Of a stretch of DNA of 64,000 nucleotides, positions 1 to 12,115 are shown piece after piece. Numbering within the stretch: position 1 is the first letter of the stretch; each line of letters starts with the position of its first letter. The DNA is taken from contig CM038920.1 in assembly GCA_021904315.1 (NCBI GenBank), forward strand, positions 4,154,001 to 4,218,000, given 5' to 3'. The notes under the pieces were generated by a model that worked only from the letters and a program-made list of their open reading frames with translations, was not told the DNA's origin and did not search any database. Source of the DNA: Sphagnum magellanicum. Its lineage: Eukaryota; Streptophyta; Sphagnopsida; Sphagnales; Sphagnaceae. The position numbers and the translations under genes are program-made.

Positions 1-225
1 TTGAAATGTTTAGAAGAAATTTTAAAAAACTAAAAATTGAAATGTCTAAATACTAAAAACTAAAAATTGAAATGTCTGAATATTGTAAACAAAAAATTGA
101 AATGTCTAAATATTGAAAATTGAAAATTGAAATGTCTGAATACTGAAAATCAAAATGTTTGAATAATGAAATTAAAAAATTGAAATGTCTAAATATTAAA
201 AACTAAAATTTGAAATCTTTATATG
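1..225. repeat. AT-rich minisatellite
   Basis: Imperfect tandem units of about 28-32 bp share the core ATTGAAATGTCTRAATA followed by an A-rich spacer. About seven copies are visible from the window edge to about position 225. Unit length and spacers vary, so the array is degenerate, and it probably continues upstream of the window. Confidence 0.8.
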
Positions 226-1614
226 AAATGTATAAAATTTTAATTTACATCTTACATCAATAATAAAAGAGCTTTAGTGCAAACCCTACCTCTACGGAAA
301 AACTTTCATCTCATGTGGTAAGTTCATAAAACAAGTCATGGACCCAAAGCTTCTCATCCTTGGATTCCCATAACTTCCTCCCCCCAATATTGTGTTTGTA
401 TTCCAGGAGCAGATAATGTCCACCTTGTTCATCTTCTATTTTTTTTAAAAAATGACATCTTAGATAAAAATCCACCCACTACGAATGGCCTTGGTCTACA
501 ACAATACTTTTGTTGACCCCACAAGTCATTTAGATTTTCCCACAAGCATGAGAAATACAAAATTAGGCATTGATTTTCTTCTTTAAACTCATCTCATAAC
601 TGTAATGCCCAAACAATGAGTAGAACCTCCCGATCATTAAAACTAAGTAAATTCCTTCAAATACATGGTTTGAATCCTAGTTGAAGAATATGCAAAGGAG
701 AACCAAAACAAATTAGAGCCTTTTGATGCAACAAATCACCTCCAAGTTGCCTTTTGCCAAAACAATAGTGGGCTTTAATGCATGTGGAAGTGGAAAAAGA
801 TTTGCAAACATGGAGGGTGCATAAGCTTATGTAGGTAGAAATATACCACAACCTCCAAACTTTGACCCTGCAAACCATTGCTAACATATATTCAAACATA
901 TTAGAATTGCACAGGCCCCTTGTTTTCTACCTTTAGCATTCCAAATGTTTGAACTTGCTTATGTTACAACAATTCAAGAAACAATGCAACATACCGCTTA
1001 GGAATCAACCCTAATAGAAGGGATGCAATTTTCATCCAAAATTGTAACATAAATTTCTATTCCAAATAAATGAGCATATAAAAACAATAAGTTCAACACC
1101 TTTCGTGCAATGCTGCATTGCATTAAAGAAAAATGCAAAAAGAAGGTGACGATGAGATTCGCCTTTCATTAGGCATAGAGGAATGTAGGAATATATATGC
1201 CTATTTAATTTATCAGTAGATATTGTACATCCTTGGAACTCCTTCTACTAGTCCTTTGACAAGAATTGTAACTTTTTATTTCGCCATCGCACACCATCAA
1301 GTCAGCCCCACTAGCCACCACAATGGTTGCACTTTTTGAAAAATTACTTTTCCATCATTATGTTACTTGAAAAAAAAAAATTATTGCAAGCCACCACAAA
1401 GCCTAGTATATTGATATAAGGGCATGCAACTACAAGAGGGGGCATAATAGAAGGAATGAAACATCTGTCAGATGAATTTTGTTGGATGGCATGTGGAAGA
1501 AGAAGAAGAAGCATGTCACCATGGATAATGCAACCTATAAGTAGACATCAAAGGTTTTCAATACCCCAAAACTATTGTTGATATCCTTGAAAATTTCCCT
1601 AATAGTGAACAAAA
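226..1614. other. intergenic, nothing recognised
   Basis: AT-rich sequence without a long open frame, RNA gene or recognisable repeat. Short poly(A) and poly(T) tracts are present (for example around 430 and 1370). Confidence 0.5.

Positions 1615-1645
<31 letters not shown>
1615..1645. repeat. poly(G) run of 31
   Basis: An uninterrupted mononucleotide G tract, 31 bases as given. It is preceded by an A-rich stretch and followed by TTGATTGATTGAT. Mononucleotide runs of this length are prone to assembly and sequencing error, so the exact length is uncertain. Confidence 0.9.
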
Positions 1646-1647
<2 letters not shown>

Positions 1648-1917
1648 GATTGATTGATGTCGCAAATAAATATTTCACAAATGTAAAGGGAGAAAATTCC
1701 ACACACACATTAATCATTATCATCATCATCAACAACAACAATAATACAAAAAACCTTTTTCCAACACGCACAATGCACCAAATGCCTTGCAAATTTGTTC
1801 ACTTACCCAAGATTCTTGCTTGATTGGGGTTGATTAATGCAAAAGTTACACCTTGTGTAGGGTCATTAAAAGGTTTAGTCTAGTGTATAGTCCATATGAT
1901 CAATGGATTTTGGGATA

Positions 1918-3357
1918 CTAAAGGGGTTGTTGATGGAACATTTTCTTATTTGGGTTCACATAACCCATGATGTTGTTCATGTGCATGATACTTTGAGATG
2001 CAAGACCAATAGCACAAGGGGCTATTGAACTTGATGAAAGAGGTGATGGAAGGCAAGAGATGTTATCTTGGATGCAAGTAGGTCCCAAAAGATGCACCGC
2101 ACTATGTGAATTAAAATGCCTCACAACCATTAGATCCATGTTTGTGATCATTGTTCGAGAATCACAAGAAGTTGAGGATGATATAGGCACTTGTGGAATG
2201 TTGATTGTGTCAAGGACTTGAGGTGGATATTGCCATTGCGAAAGGGGCCTAACCAATAGCATAATTTGTAACGATGGTTTTGCTTACATCACTGCTTGGA
2301 GAAGCTTTCCCTTTTCTGGCAAGGAGTTCAACATCACCTAGGGGTTTGCCTCAAGTGGTTTTGACATATGAACCAGCCTAAATCCTAGATGCATTGAGTT
2401 GGGCTTTGACATATCACATAGTTTCAAAGGATTTAAAAGGGAAGCCACTGTTGAACCACTATGAAGGCAAATAATTGGTAAATTTATACTATTGGAATGA
2501 GGTGATGATGAGCACATATATTGTGGAGAAAAGAAGGCATCACCAATAGATATAGATTGCCATGTTACATGTTGTTGTGATGTAGATACAGTAGTGAACG
2601 CATTGTTTTGAAGATTATGTGTTGATTGCTGATGCACTGGAACTTGTTCTTCAAATTGAATTTTTTGATGCTTGTTCCGTTGTTGCATATGAAGAAATGT
2701 TGTTGCTCAAACTTGTGGTTTGCTTGTTCATCTGAGCATTGCTGCAACAACCAATGATGTTGTTGATGCCCTACTTGATGTTGGAAATTTGACCTTGCAA
2801 TGACTTGTTCTATATTTTCAAGTTCATTCATAAAACATTGTTCATTTGGTGAATGGATTTGAGCGAGTGTATGGAGTGAATACTATAGATTTAAGGATGG
2901 AAAGTCTAGATGCTAGAGCACCTAAACTTAAGCATGTGAATGTTCAACAATGTTTTATTGTTCATGGTGTGCTAGTGAAGAAACATGGGGGGATGATACA
3001 TGGGATTGATGCAATTCCAAGTGCTGGTGAAACTTTTCCAACTATTGTTGTTGTTGCTGCTATTAATAATGATGTGTGTTTACAATAAATTCCGCAACAC
3101 CTTCTAACCCTATGTTTGGCATGCTTTCACTTAAACTAGATTCATTTAAGCTTGATGAGTGAGAAAGACACTATTGTAGATGGAAGCACTCTTTGTGTGC
3201 TTCATTTTTTTCATAACATGTAATCTACAAAAGTTTTTTCCATCTGTTGCATCCATGCTTTATGCATTTGATCTTGCATTGTTGCTACCATTTGGGTTGA
3301 TTCTAGTTCCATTGTTGCACACACGAGCAAATGCCACGAAAAATCCAAACTACCAAT
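1918..3357 (-). pseudogene. DUF1635-family gene remnant, broken
   Basis: Function of the family is unknown; these are plant-specific proteins with an N-terminal helical segment and a conserved C-terminal block. On the minus strand, 3357-3214 encodes a segment containing ATMELESTQMVATMQDQ, close to the leucine-rich 'TLELEST' opening of DUF1635 proteins. The middle (about 2830-2340) is Gln/His/Asn-rich. At about 2320-2215 comes the block KGKLLQAVM followed by an in-frame stop (2284-2286) and then LLVRPLSQWQYPP, matching the family's C-terminal signature. Lesions visible here are stops at 2338-2340 and 2284-2286 and a frame change between the 2831-2565 and 2688-2338 open frames. Some breaks could be introns, but the stop inside the C-terminal block cannot easily be one. 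Family assignment is from memory of the signature motifs. Confidence 0.5.
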
Positions 3358-4515
3358 ACATAAGGCCATGGATTTAGGTGATGCATATATCATCATCCCA
3401 TTCCCATGGGTACTTTTATTACACCACCTTGTCCCACATATACACACATACCATACATGACAATCTTGGAAAGGACTCCAAAATAAACAACAAACCAAAT
3501 TTGCTTCAGATGGATAATATATTGTCCCACCACAACAACAACAATAACAACAAGGAAGCAAAAATCCTCCCTCTTTAGATAGAGAGAAACCTATTTCTTT
3601 AAAAGAGGAACAACATCGAAAAAAAAGGCAAGGGAAAAATACATCAACATCATTCATTGTTTCATTGCAGCAAAAAAATAAAAAAATAAATGCAAAATAA
3701 AAGATCTTACCAAATGCATTGAAAATTTTCATTCTGTGAACACTTGTCATCTTCACATTGGCTAATGAATGAGTATTTTCCCTATGGGCAAAACCAACAA
3801 AATGTAAACAAATGATGAAAGTAAACACATAGTGAAAGCACAAGCACAAAGACCTCTAAATGCATAAAAATTGGAAAACATTGAACATAAAAAGATAAGC
3901 ACAAAACAAAAGGAGGGGAAAGAAAATACATGTTGATGCAAGTCTAAACACACTTCACATAACAATATCAACAAAGGCAAATGTAGTTGCTAGCCATTGC
4001 TTGGTGTGGATGTATTGCAAAAAAATAAAATGTTGATGCTTGTGTTTCATGATGTTAACATTGGCCAAAGTGCCACATGATGATGATAGGGTTGTTAAGG
4101 TAATCTTTAACGTTGCAACCCTAACATTAGGTGATACTAACCCTTAAATATAAAAGCACAATGTTAGATAGTAGCTCTTAAAATGGCTTTAACATGGATG
4201 TTAAATTAACCCCTAAACATTAAAGCAAACCAATTTGATTTGCTTTCCAATGTATATTTTGGTTCTTCTAAGGATTCGAGGTTAACAAAATGCTTTTCCA
4301 TAATTATCCTAATTGTGAATGAATAAAAAAAAATTCATTAACTTTCAATTTAGTGCTAGCTAACATGTTAAGCCATTATTTCTTTACAAGATGTTATTTA
4401 AATATTAACCTAATTAAACACCATGAGACCTCCCACCAGGTATAATTACAACTTCGGGTTAGATCGCCATCTAGGAGTCCAAATCTAACGTATTTTTGGG
4501 TTTAATTTGACCACT
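3358..4515. other. intergenic, nothing recognised
   Basis: AT-rich sequence upstream of the DUF1635 remnant (minus-strand sense). It could contain that gene's lost 5' portion, but I see no homology signal. The long minus-strand open frame that runs through 3849-3358 has low-complexity Cys/Phe-rich content and no domain. Confidence 0.35.
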
Positions 4516-4519
4516 AGAA

Positions 4520-4665
4520 GGTATATTAAGAAGTTATTTTATATCCATGATAAAACACTTGACAAAATTCCTAAATATATTAGGAAGTTATCTTCTATCC
4601 ATGATAAAACACTTGACAAAATTCCTAAATATGTTAGGAAGTTATCTTATATCCATGAATATCCT
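4520..4665. repeat. 54-bp tandem repeat, about 2.6 copies
   Basis: The unit beginning AAGTTAT recurs at 4531, 4585 and 4639. Each unit contains ATCCATGATAAAACACTTG and ACAAAATTCCTAAATAT, and copies differ by only a few bases. The 54-bp period is a multiple of three, so all plus frames stay open through it; this is not evidence of coding. Confidence 0.85.
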
Positions 4666-5236
4666 TCCAAAAAAAGAGGAGGTATATTATACTTAATACT
4701 TATAGATGTGAGATACATCCCACTTGTAAGGAATATGTGTTATAACTAATGTTGGCAAGTTCCCAATTTGAGGTTCTTGGGTCTTAAACATGTAGTAACA
4801 TCTTTTTGGTGGAAATAACACAAGACTAAAATTATAAATAAGTCTTTGAATAAAATCGTAATTGAAATTAAAACTTTGAAAAACAAAAAGTTTCATCACA
4901 AGTTTAGGTTCTTTAAGTAAATAGGTCGAGCCTTTTAAAAAGTGACTAAGTAGACTAAAAATTTAAAGGTATTTGATTTGTTTTAATTATGTGTAGAAGT
5001 CTGCACCTAGGCAATCCTTAGTTTTCATTTTAAATTGTTTTTGTAAAACTCTATACCTACAATATACACTTGTGAGGAGTGTCTAATGTGTACATGCAAT
5101 TGGATGAGGTTTTCAAATAGGGCTCAAAGGTTGTTGAATTTGAAAAAGTGTACCAAAATGTGGGGTTCAAAAATATGAAGAACCAAGTTCACACCTGCAC
5201 CCGTTTAAATAACCACCTTCACCCAATGTTTTGATA

Positions 5237-5475
5237 TTGATATTGAAATTGTGTTTAGATTCATTATAGAGTATAGTAACTTAAGGGATTTTGGCCCCTA
5301 GGTAATAATAGGTCTATTTTTATAGGAGTATTTTTGTAAGATGATATTTTGGCTTGTGTTGAAACTTGAGATTAGTTATAAAATTATAATATCTTGAAGT
5401 ATTTTTGCTTTCTTTTAGAGGGTTTTTTTTTTGAAGATTATATTTTTGCATGGTGAAATATTTGAGTTTCCATAA
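5237..5475 (+). repeat. 240-bp dispersed repeat, left copy of an inverted pair
   Basis: This copy runs from a GTGTTTAGATTCATTATAG segment through a TTTTGGCCCCTAGGTAATAA segment to TTTGCATGGTGAAATATTTG. The reverse complement of 11875-12115 follows it segment by segment with small indels. The two copies face each other about 6.4 kb apart. Confidence 0.7.
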
Positions 5476-5964
5476 TTCTTCCTTTGCCATAAGATACTTT
5501 TCAATGTAAATGGCAAGGGAACACAGTGTGACACACCCCCTTGTTTTTCCAAAAATCAAGAACTGGCCAACACTACTAGTTCAACGATCTTGATGACATG
5601 AACATTAGGTGGTCCTATCGGCTACCGTTGATGGGTTCCATTTTTTTAGTTGTTATTTTCTTGTTGGTTCGTGCCCTTTGGTTGTGTTTGCGGTTTGTGA
5701 TCCGTCAGCCCTTTAGGGGAGTGTTCTTTGTTGGGCCAGGGACTATCGGATTGGATCCAACTTTTGAAAGTTTTATTTTTATTAAAACCGGTTTCACATT
5801 AGATGAACTGATTTCTTTGGTGAAAATGTTTAGACTGTTTAGGAGATTGGAACAGATTTTTTGGTGTTCAGAATGTGGACACAGTAAGTAGATGCACAAC
5901 ATCTTATCTGTTGGCATGGCAGGGCCAGCGTGTTTTGTGATGCCTTGTGGGTATTTTTCGCAGT

Positions 5965-6184
5965 GAAGTTCCTTTCATTTGTGCCACAAAAAGAAATCTT
6001 GTCCTTACACAAAAACACTGAAGTTCCTTTCATTTGTGCCACAAAAAGAAATCTTGTCCTTACACAAAAGCACTGAAGTTCCTTTCATTTGTGCCACAAA
6101 AAGAAATCTTGTCCTTACAAAAAAGCAATCAAGTTCCTTTCATTTGTGCCACCAAAAAAAAATTCTCGCCCCTACACAAAAGTC
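5965..6184. repeat. 55-bp tandem repeat, four copies
   Basis: Units start at 5965, 6020, 6075 and 6130 with GAAGTTCCTTTCATTTGTGC; the fourth starts CAAG. Copies 1 and 2 are nearly identical and copy 4 is the most diverged. The repeat opens all three plus frames, so the three overlapping open frames here are artefacts of the repeat. Confidence 0.92.
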
Positions 6185-6587
6185 AACGACCAACGTTTAG
6201 GAAGTCAACGCATGGCGACTTCCCATTCAAAAGCCAACAAAGGTAAAATCCCCACTTTCGCATGGAAGTCCAAGGAACGTGTATAATAACATAGACTACC
6301 TATTTCCGACACCCAGGAATAAACACTAAACATGTTCCCAGACATGAGTTCTTCTCCTTTTCTCTTTTTTGCGGTGTCAATTTTGTTGTGATGTGGCCAA
6401 AGTGGTGATCATCCATTGGAAGATTTAAGCCAATTTTGGCTATAAACAAGAGTATGATTTTAAAAATAAAATAAAGCATCCTTTTCTATATTGCAGGGGT
6501 AACATGCTGGAGCCAAAATATACAAAAATCTACCAATTGAAAACCTCAATAGTCACTTCATTTTCAAAATTTTCAATTATTGTAGTC

Positions 6588-6822
6588 TAGGGTCAGTTTC
6601 CACATCGACAAAATGAATGATTATTATTTCTTAATTTTAAAAAAAAATTGAAATTATTATTATTTTCCATGATTTACTAGGATATTGTCATTTGAGCATT
6701 GAAATTATTCAGAGTGTAGCTTATGATCATCATGATGATTTTCAACATGTCCACTTCATATTTTTTGCAAAAATTCGTTTCATGATTTTGAGGATTATTA
6801 TTTAGCAACAAAACTGACCCTA
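6588..6822 (+). mobile_element. MITE with 12-bp perfect TIRs, copy 1 (235 bp)
   Basis: The element is bounded by TAGGGTCAGTTT at 6588-6599 and AAACTGACCCTA at 6811-6822, perfect inverted termini. If the outer TA is a target duplication the transposon is GGGTCAGTTT...AAACTGACCC, consistent with a TA-targeting (Tc1/mariner or Stowaway-like) MITE. A second copy lies at 30962-31200 in the same orientation. No coding capacity; mobilisation would need a transposase in trans. Confidence 0.75.
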
Positions 6823-7999
6823 CCTTAAGTTTATGATTTTTCTTTTCAGCAAAAATTCACAAATAAAGAAAATCTGGTTCACAACTTCTCAATAACTGCC
6901 TTGGGTGAACCGGCACCCACATTGTTACCATGGTAAAAATCCCAAAATCCATTTAGATTATTTCTAAATATTACAAATTTCCCATACTTAAACTAAATCA
7001 GAGTCTTTGAGTTCAAATCTAATTTTTTTGGGCTTCATATCATTAAGAGATCTCACTCAAAAAGATAAAAGGTACCAAGTATCAACCTATGTTTTTTAGG
7101 TTCTTGCTGAGGAAGCTTCAATTTCATTTTTTATTTTTAATTCATAGAACCTTCAATGTTGGTTTGAGGACAATTTTTAAAATTTACACAAAACCTTCAA
7201 TTCTGGAGACTTCTAAAAAAATTGGAGCTCAGTTGGAGTTAAGAATCAATTTGGTTTCATTTACATTGCACCAATTTTTTTGTAATAACTTACATAAATA
7301 TGTGCCCATACTCAAGAGGAGTGAGTTGTTAAAGTAAGAGAAAATTGGGAAGATATATATATTAAAAACCAAATCCTAACAATCAATGAAACAATGCATC
7401 AAACCCATTATTTTTTACTCAATTAAGAAAGAATTGCTTGATTTTTCGAGAAAGGGGGACACACTTTTAAAAGGCCTTGCTGCTTATACCTTAAAAAAAA
7501 AAAAAACTAAAACTCTTTTACAAGAACAATAGTGCCATTTCAAGTTTCAATTCCAATTTTCAAAAGAGATGATTTCAAGGAAGATAGTTTGTTTATTTTA
7601 TTTTGTTGGTCAATTTATACCCCGATCTTCCTTGAGAAAGCTTGCTTGAGGAATTTGTCCGAGAACTACATCCTTCTTTTCATCCATCTATGAAAGAAAA
7701 TAAGAAGTTGAAAAAAGAACCAAACCTTGAATGTTTGGGTTGGAAGGGGCAATTCCAATCGTTGTATCACATTTTTAAAAATTAAAATTGTGATGAAAAA
7801 AGATAGTTAAAACATTCATCACCATTTAAGTACAGTTTTTGTAAAAAGTTTGAAAAACCATGAAAACTAATTTTTTTCTGATTTTTTTGGTGGCAAAATT
7901 TTTCATCATTTTGTGAAAAATAATTCTGAAACTGTCACAAATTCCCTGTTTTTGAAATTATGCCTCCTTATGGATGTAAGATTCCCCCCCCCCACCAAC
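6823..7999. other. intergenic, nothing recognised
   Basis: AT-rich DNA with short homopolymers, including a C-run at about 7985-7993. No gene is supported. Confidence 0.45.
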
Positions 8000-8002
8000 T
8001 CT

Positions 8003-9097
8003 TTTAGGCTGCATTCACACCAAGGGTTAGTAGTAGGGATATCCTTATTTCATTTAATCCTCTCTTGATTTGATTTGGAGGTTAAAATGACTAAAATAAA
8101 CATCCCTCTAATGTTCACACCAAGGGGAAAGATAAAATAGTACTAGGGGGATTAATTTAACCCTATGTTGAAATGTTTGTATTGAGGAGTTTTCCAAACT
8201 ACCCAAAAAGTTTGGGCAGCTTGAGGAAACTTATGATTTTATTTTTTTTTCATGCTTGGGCATTAAGAGAATTCCTGAGAAATGGTTTTCAGGATGCTCA
8301 AAAGAAATTTGGCAGCTTGGGAATTTTTAAAATTCTGCCCTATGATTTCAGGCAGATTATATAGGTTGATTCTTTCCATTTCTGCTTAAAAGTTGGGGAA
8401 CTTGAAAAAATCTTGATGCTCAAAAAAATTTCCAGCATGCTCAAAAAAATTTGGGCAGTTTTTGTAATTTTAAGGCTGCCCAGGAAGATTATAAAGGTTG
8501 AAAAAAAATTCATTGCTGTCCTAAATTTTTGGTTATTTTGGAAAAATCCTGATGCGTGAAAGTTTTTTGGCATTTTGCGAATTTGTGTGCTGCATGATAA
8601 TTTGGTACCTTATAAAAATTGAAGAAAATTTTCATTTATGCCCAAACATTTTGGGCACATTGGGAAAATCCAGATGCTTAAAGAATTTCAAGCAGTTCAG
8701 GAATTTGTATGCTGCCTGATAACTTTGGGCAGATTAGAACGCTTGAACAAAATATTTTTTTCCTGCCCACAATTCTGGGTGCTCTCTCACATGAAAGAGA
8801 TTAGGTTGACAAGAATAAGATCAGAAATTCTTGTGAACACGAGGAGGTATTTAAACCATTTGAAATCAAGGGGTCACATTAACCTCCTTATTCCACCCTA
8901 ACTTGATCTCAAATCTAGGAAAAATGAAGATATTTATTCCTAGGGTTAAGATATCCCAAAACATTTATCCCCCTTTTAACCCAATCCCATGTCATTTGCC
9001 AAGTCAAGTTTTACCCCTTTTGTTGGGATAGCATTAGGGTTAGTTTATTTTTTAAAAGTTTCTCCATTCTATCACCTTGGTGTGAATGCAACATTAA
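8003..9097. mobile_element. 1.1-kb non-autonomous TIR element
   Basis: Perfect 16-bp inverted termini TGCATTCACACCAAGG (8010-8025) and CCTTGGTGTGAATGCA (9075-9090). Imperfect pairing extends several bases outward on each side. The interior has no transposase. It holds four degenerate copies (about 8180-8740) of a roughly 120-150-bp motif rich in TTTGGGCAG and GCTGCCT. A 214-bp element at 49697-49910 has related termini, so both may belong to one family. The termini resemble hAT-type short TIRs, but I cannot identify a clear 8-bp target duplication. Confidence 0.6.
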
Positions 9098-9349
9098 AGG
9101 TGTAGGGTGTAAGAATTGAGAACCATGCCTGGTACTTTTTGTGATGTACACATGTTTAAGTTCATGATAATGTTCACCTGGTGCTTTACAATGGGTGAAG
9201 CTCATTCTTTACCTTTACCAATTGGCATCAAGGGACATTCCCAAAATATTGGCTGCACTCAACTATCACCATGCTAGGTCCCTTATTTTGGGAATGGCTG
9301 CTCGTTGTGAGAACAAGTGTGGATATAGTGTTATGTATAGGAGACCGGC

Positions 9350-9432
9350 CTCAGGCATAGATCTCAAATCACGGAAGGGCCTGGACTCAGGCACAGATCT
9401 CAAATTACGGAAGGGCCTGGACTCAGGCCCTT
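9350..9432. repeat. 36-bp tandem duplication
   Basis: A CTCAGGCAYAGATCTCAAAT segment followed by ACGGAAGGGCCTGGA starts at 9350 and again at 9386, period 36 bp. A third partial unit (CTCAGGCCC) starts at 9422. Confidence 0.85.
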
Positions 9433-11874
9433 TCATAGGTAAAGTAGAGCTGGGATTTTTTCACTTTTTAGAAAAAGTGACAGGCTGCCTGGCACCTTCT
9501 GCTGGTCAGAAGATCCCTGTACAGCCTGGCTGGTACCTTCCATTGAAGATCCCCCTTGCTGAAAACAGGTTTCTTCAGGCAGGTAAGGGAGCTGAAAATA
9601 CAAAGGAAAAATCCAGGCAGTGCTTTACGGGATGTAAGCACTAGAGAGATTGAAGTAGGTTTGCTAAATGGTATGTATAACTTATACTGTAAGAAGATAA
9701 TCAGTCATGTTCTCCTACATGGGCAGCCATACTATTGGAACTAACAAATTCACACACATAAAAACATGCACACAAATTTATGCCATTGAACCAACTACTT
9801 TTTATTTCTCTCGTGTGCTTTAGAACATCAGAACATGAAAGAGGAGACTCCAAAGCCACCACACCCTTGAGAGATAAAACCCCCAAAACATGAAAAAGTT
9901 GAAACCTTGCTCGCATTGTGGAATTGGGTTCCAAAAACAAATCAACCTCTTCAGAAGATTAACCTCCTTCACCAAAAAAAAATCCCTAACAAGTTTCACA
10001 TACTTCTCATAAGTGAGTGCTAGAATTGGGCTCTAGATCAAATGGGTCCGAACAAAGCTTTCACTTCCATGTAAGCTCTGGGATCAGAATAAGCCAGCTA
10101 TGAAGTATGTGTGTTGCTTCATACAGTACTCAAGCACTCCACATGTGCACCATGATACTGTGTGCATCAGTTGCACAAATGAGAGAGGACAGTAGGAGTA
10201 GGGCACACAAATGAGGGGCTAGTGGTGGCGGCAAAGTGTCAACTTGATTGCTTGTCTCAAAAGAGTGTGATGGGAACAAAGTGAGATTTGAAGCTCAGTT
10301 TGGGTGAGTCTGTGAGTGCATTCTTGAGTTTGTTCTTGAGTGCTTTCTGCCGCATTAGTACTAAGTTGAAGCAACAACAGAAAGGGCAGCTGGTCAAAAC
10401 AAATTTTGGGCATTGGTTTACATTTGTCGAAAAGGCCGTTAAGCTCAACAATTTCGAACTACGGATTTTTCTCAAAATCGGCTCATTGTTGTCAACTCTT
10501 CTTGCACATTAAAATTGTCCCCCAAAATTAGTTGAATGTAGGAGGAAATGAGAGTTTTCAGTTGCAAGTTGGTCTAAGCTTCTTATAAATTTCTCCTTCT
10601 CATGGGCCCAACCCAAGAGGCCATTTTGAGAGAATTGCAGTGTATCGCATCCAGATCTTGTGCATAGAAGCCATGCTCGATCTGATCAATGTTATGACAT
10701 TGATGATCACAGTGGTGATGTACAACCTTGAAAGCGTGTGCTCCAATTTTGGTGTATGCTCATGATTGTTGATGACTACTTGATTTTGCCTCGGAATAGA
10801 TGGGATATGGATATGGAAGGGAGTAACAAGTGTTGGGTAGGTATTAGAAACTGCTTCAAAGCTCCCATTGGGTATAGGGTGGAATGTTACCAAGTTTGCA
10901 TTAATGTAATTCAAAGGATTGGACCCTTCAAAATGGACATTATCCAATGCCACACATACTCAATTTCAAAAGTCTTTAATTCAAACCAAAACCTTAAATT
11001 ATTATTTAATGGTTTTTTCTTTTGAATACCTTAGGAATCAAATAAGACATCACGACTATTGTTTTCACAATTGTATCATGTAAACATATCTACTGTGATT
11101 TGCAATTTTCATTATGACATAACCCATTTTTTAGTTTCCCAAAAGGTGGGTGGATTCCAATTGAAAGTTTTTTGTTTTGTTTTGTTTTGTAGACTAGTTA
11201 GAAATCCAATTGCAAGCTTCGAATGTAGTATTTCAGAATTTCAAGGTTTCATGCACATAGTGTGTGGCCTCTGCCACCGGTCCAAGTGTTACCATGTTCT
11301 CAACTGATTTTTCCTTCAAAACAGAAATCGCTTAAAAATCAATACCTCTCACATTCTGAATCCAAATCTTACCAAATAAATTCCTTAAATCCTGCTCATC
11401 AAGATCTTTCCAACAACACCAAAGATTAGCGGTTATTAACAATATCAAATACCCGCCAAATGCTCGCCCTAGACTTTGTCCCCAAGTTGCTTAGGCAAGT
11501 TTTTTTAAAGCTCATATGCAACCTCATTTCCTTTTTGAAGAAGACGTGTAAGTCATATACCCCGAGTTCCTCGGCCAATTCCACACTAATTATATTAGTT
11601 TCAGAAATGTTTGAAAATTTCAAAAATTATTTCTTCCAAATCAAAAAATATTGTGAAGGATAATAGTGAATACGCTGGAATATTCTGTATGATAAAATAA
11701 AAATTTCAAAATTAATTAATTAATTATTTATTCAACAAACAGGTGTTGAAATGGGCAAGGTACTACGGTATTTCAATTTGGCAACAAACTTAGTCACAGA
11801 AAATTTGCTGATGATGCACAATCAAGTAATTCACCATGCAAAAATATAATTCTTCGAAAAATCAAATAATTCGT
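9433..11874. other. intergenic, nothing recognised
   Basis: No domain, RNA gene or repeat family is recognised. A 117-codon minus-strand open frame (10953-10600) has no recognisable motif and unremarkable composition. A TTTTG pentanucleotide run sits near 11170. Confidence 0.4.
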
Positions 11875-12115
11875 TTTGAAAAACTCAAATAATTCACCAT
11901 GCAAATATATAATCTTAGAAAAATCCTCTAAAAGAAATTAAAATCCTTCAAGATATTATAACTCCATAATTAATCTCAGGTTTCAACACAAGCCAAAAAA
12001 AAATCATGTTTCAAAAATCCTCATTTAAAAATAGACCAATTATTATTATTATTACCTAGGGGGGCCAAAATCCCTTATGCTACTATACCCTATAATGAAT
12101 CTAAACACAATATCC
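11875..12115 (-). repeat. 240-bp dispersed repeat, right copy of an inverted pair
   Basis: Reverse-complement partner of 5237-5475. The right copy also repeats internally a short AATTCACCATGCAAA segment (about 11830 and 11895). Confidence 0.7.

Noticed and set aside
2846-3088. 80-codon plus-strand open frame
   Set aside because: It is antisense to the Gln-rich DUF1635 remnant and shows no homology.
3358-3849. Upstream part of a 212-codon minus-strand frame as a complete protein
   Set aside because: Cys/Phe-rich low-complexity content; only its last part (3357-3211) resembles a known family.
5965-6184. Regular 55-bp repeats that could suggest a CRISPR-like array
   Set aside because: Units are directly adjacent with no unique spacers, the setting is plant nuclear DNA and no cas genes exist; it is an ordinary tandem repeat.
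9195-9644. 149-codon plus-strand open frame
   Set aside because: It spans a 36-bp tandem repeat and has no recognised domain.
10600-10953. 117-codon minus-strand open frame
   Set aside because: No recognisable motif, no splice or UTR context, and length is plausible by chance.
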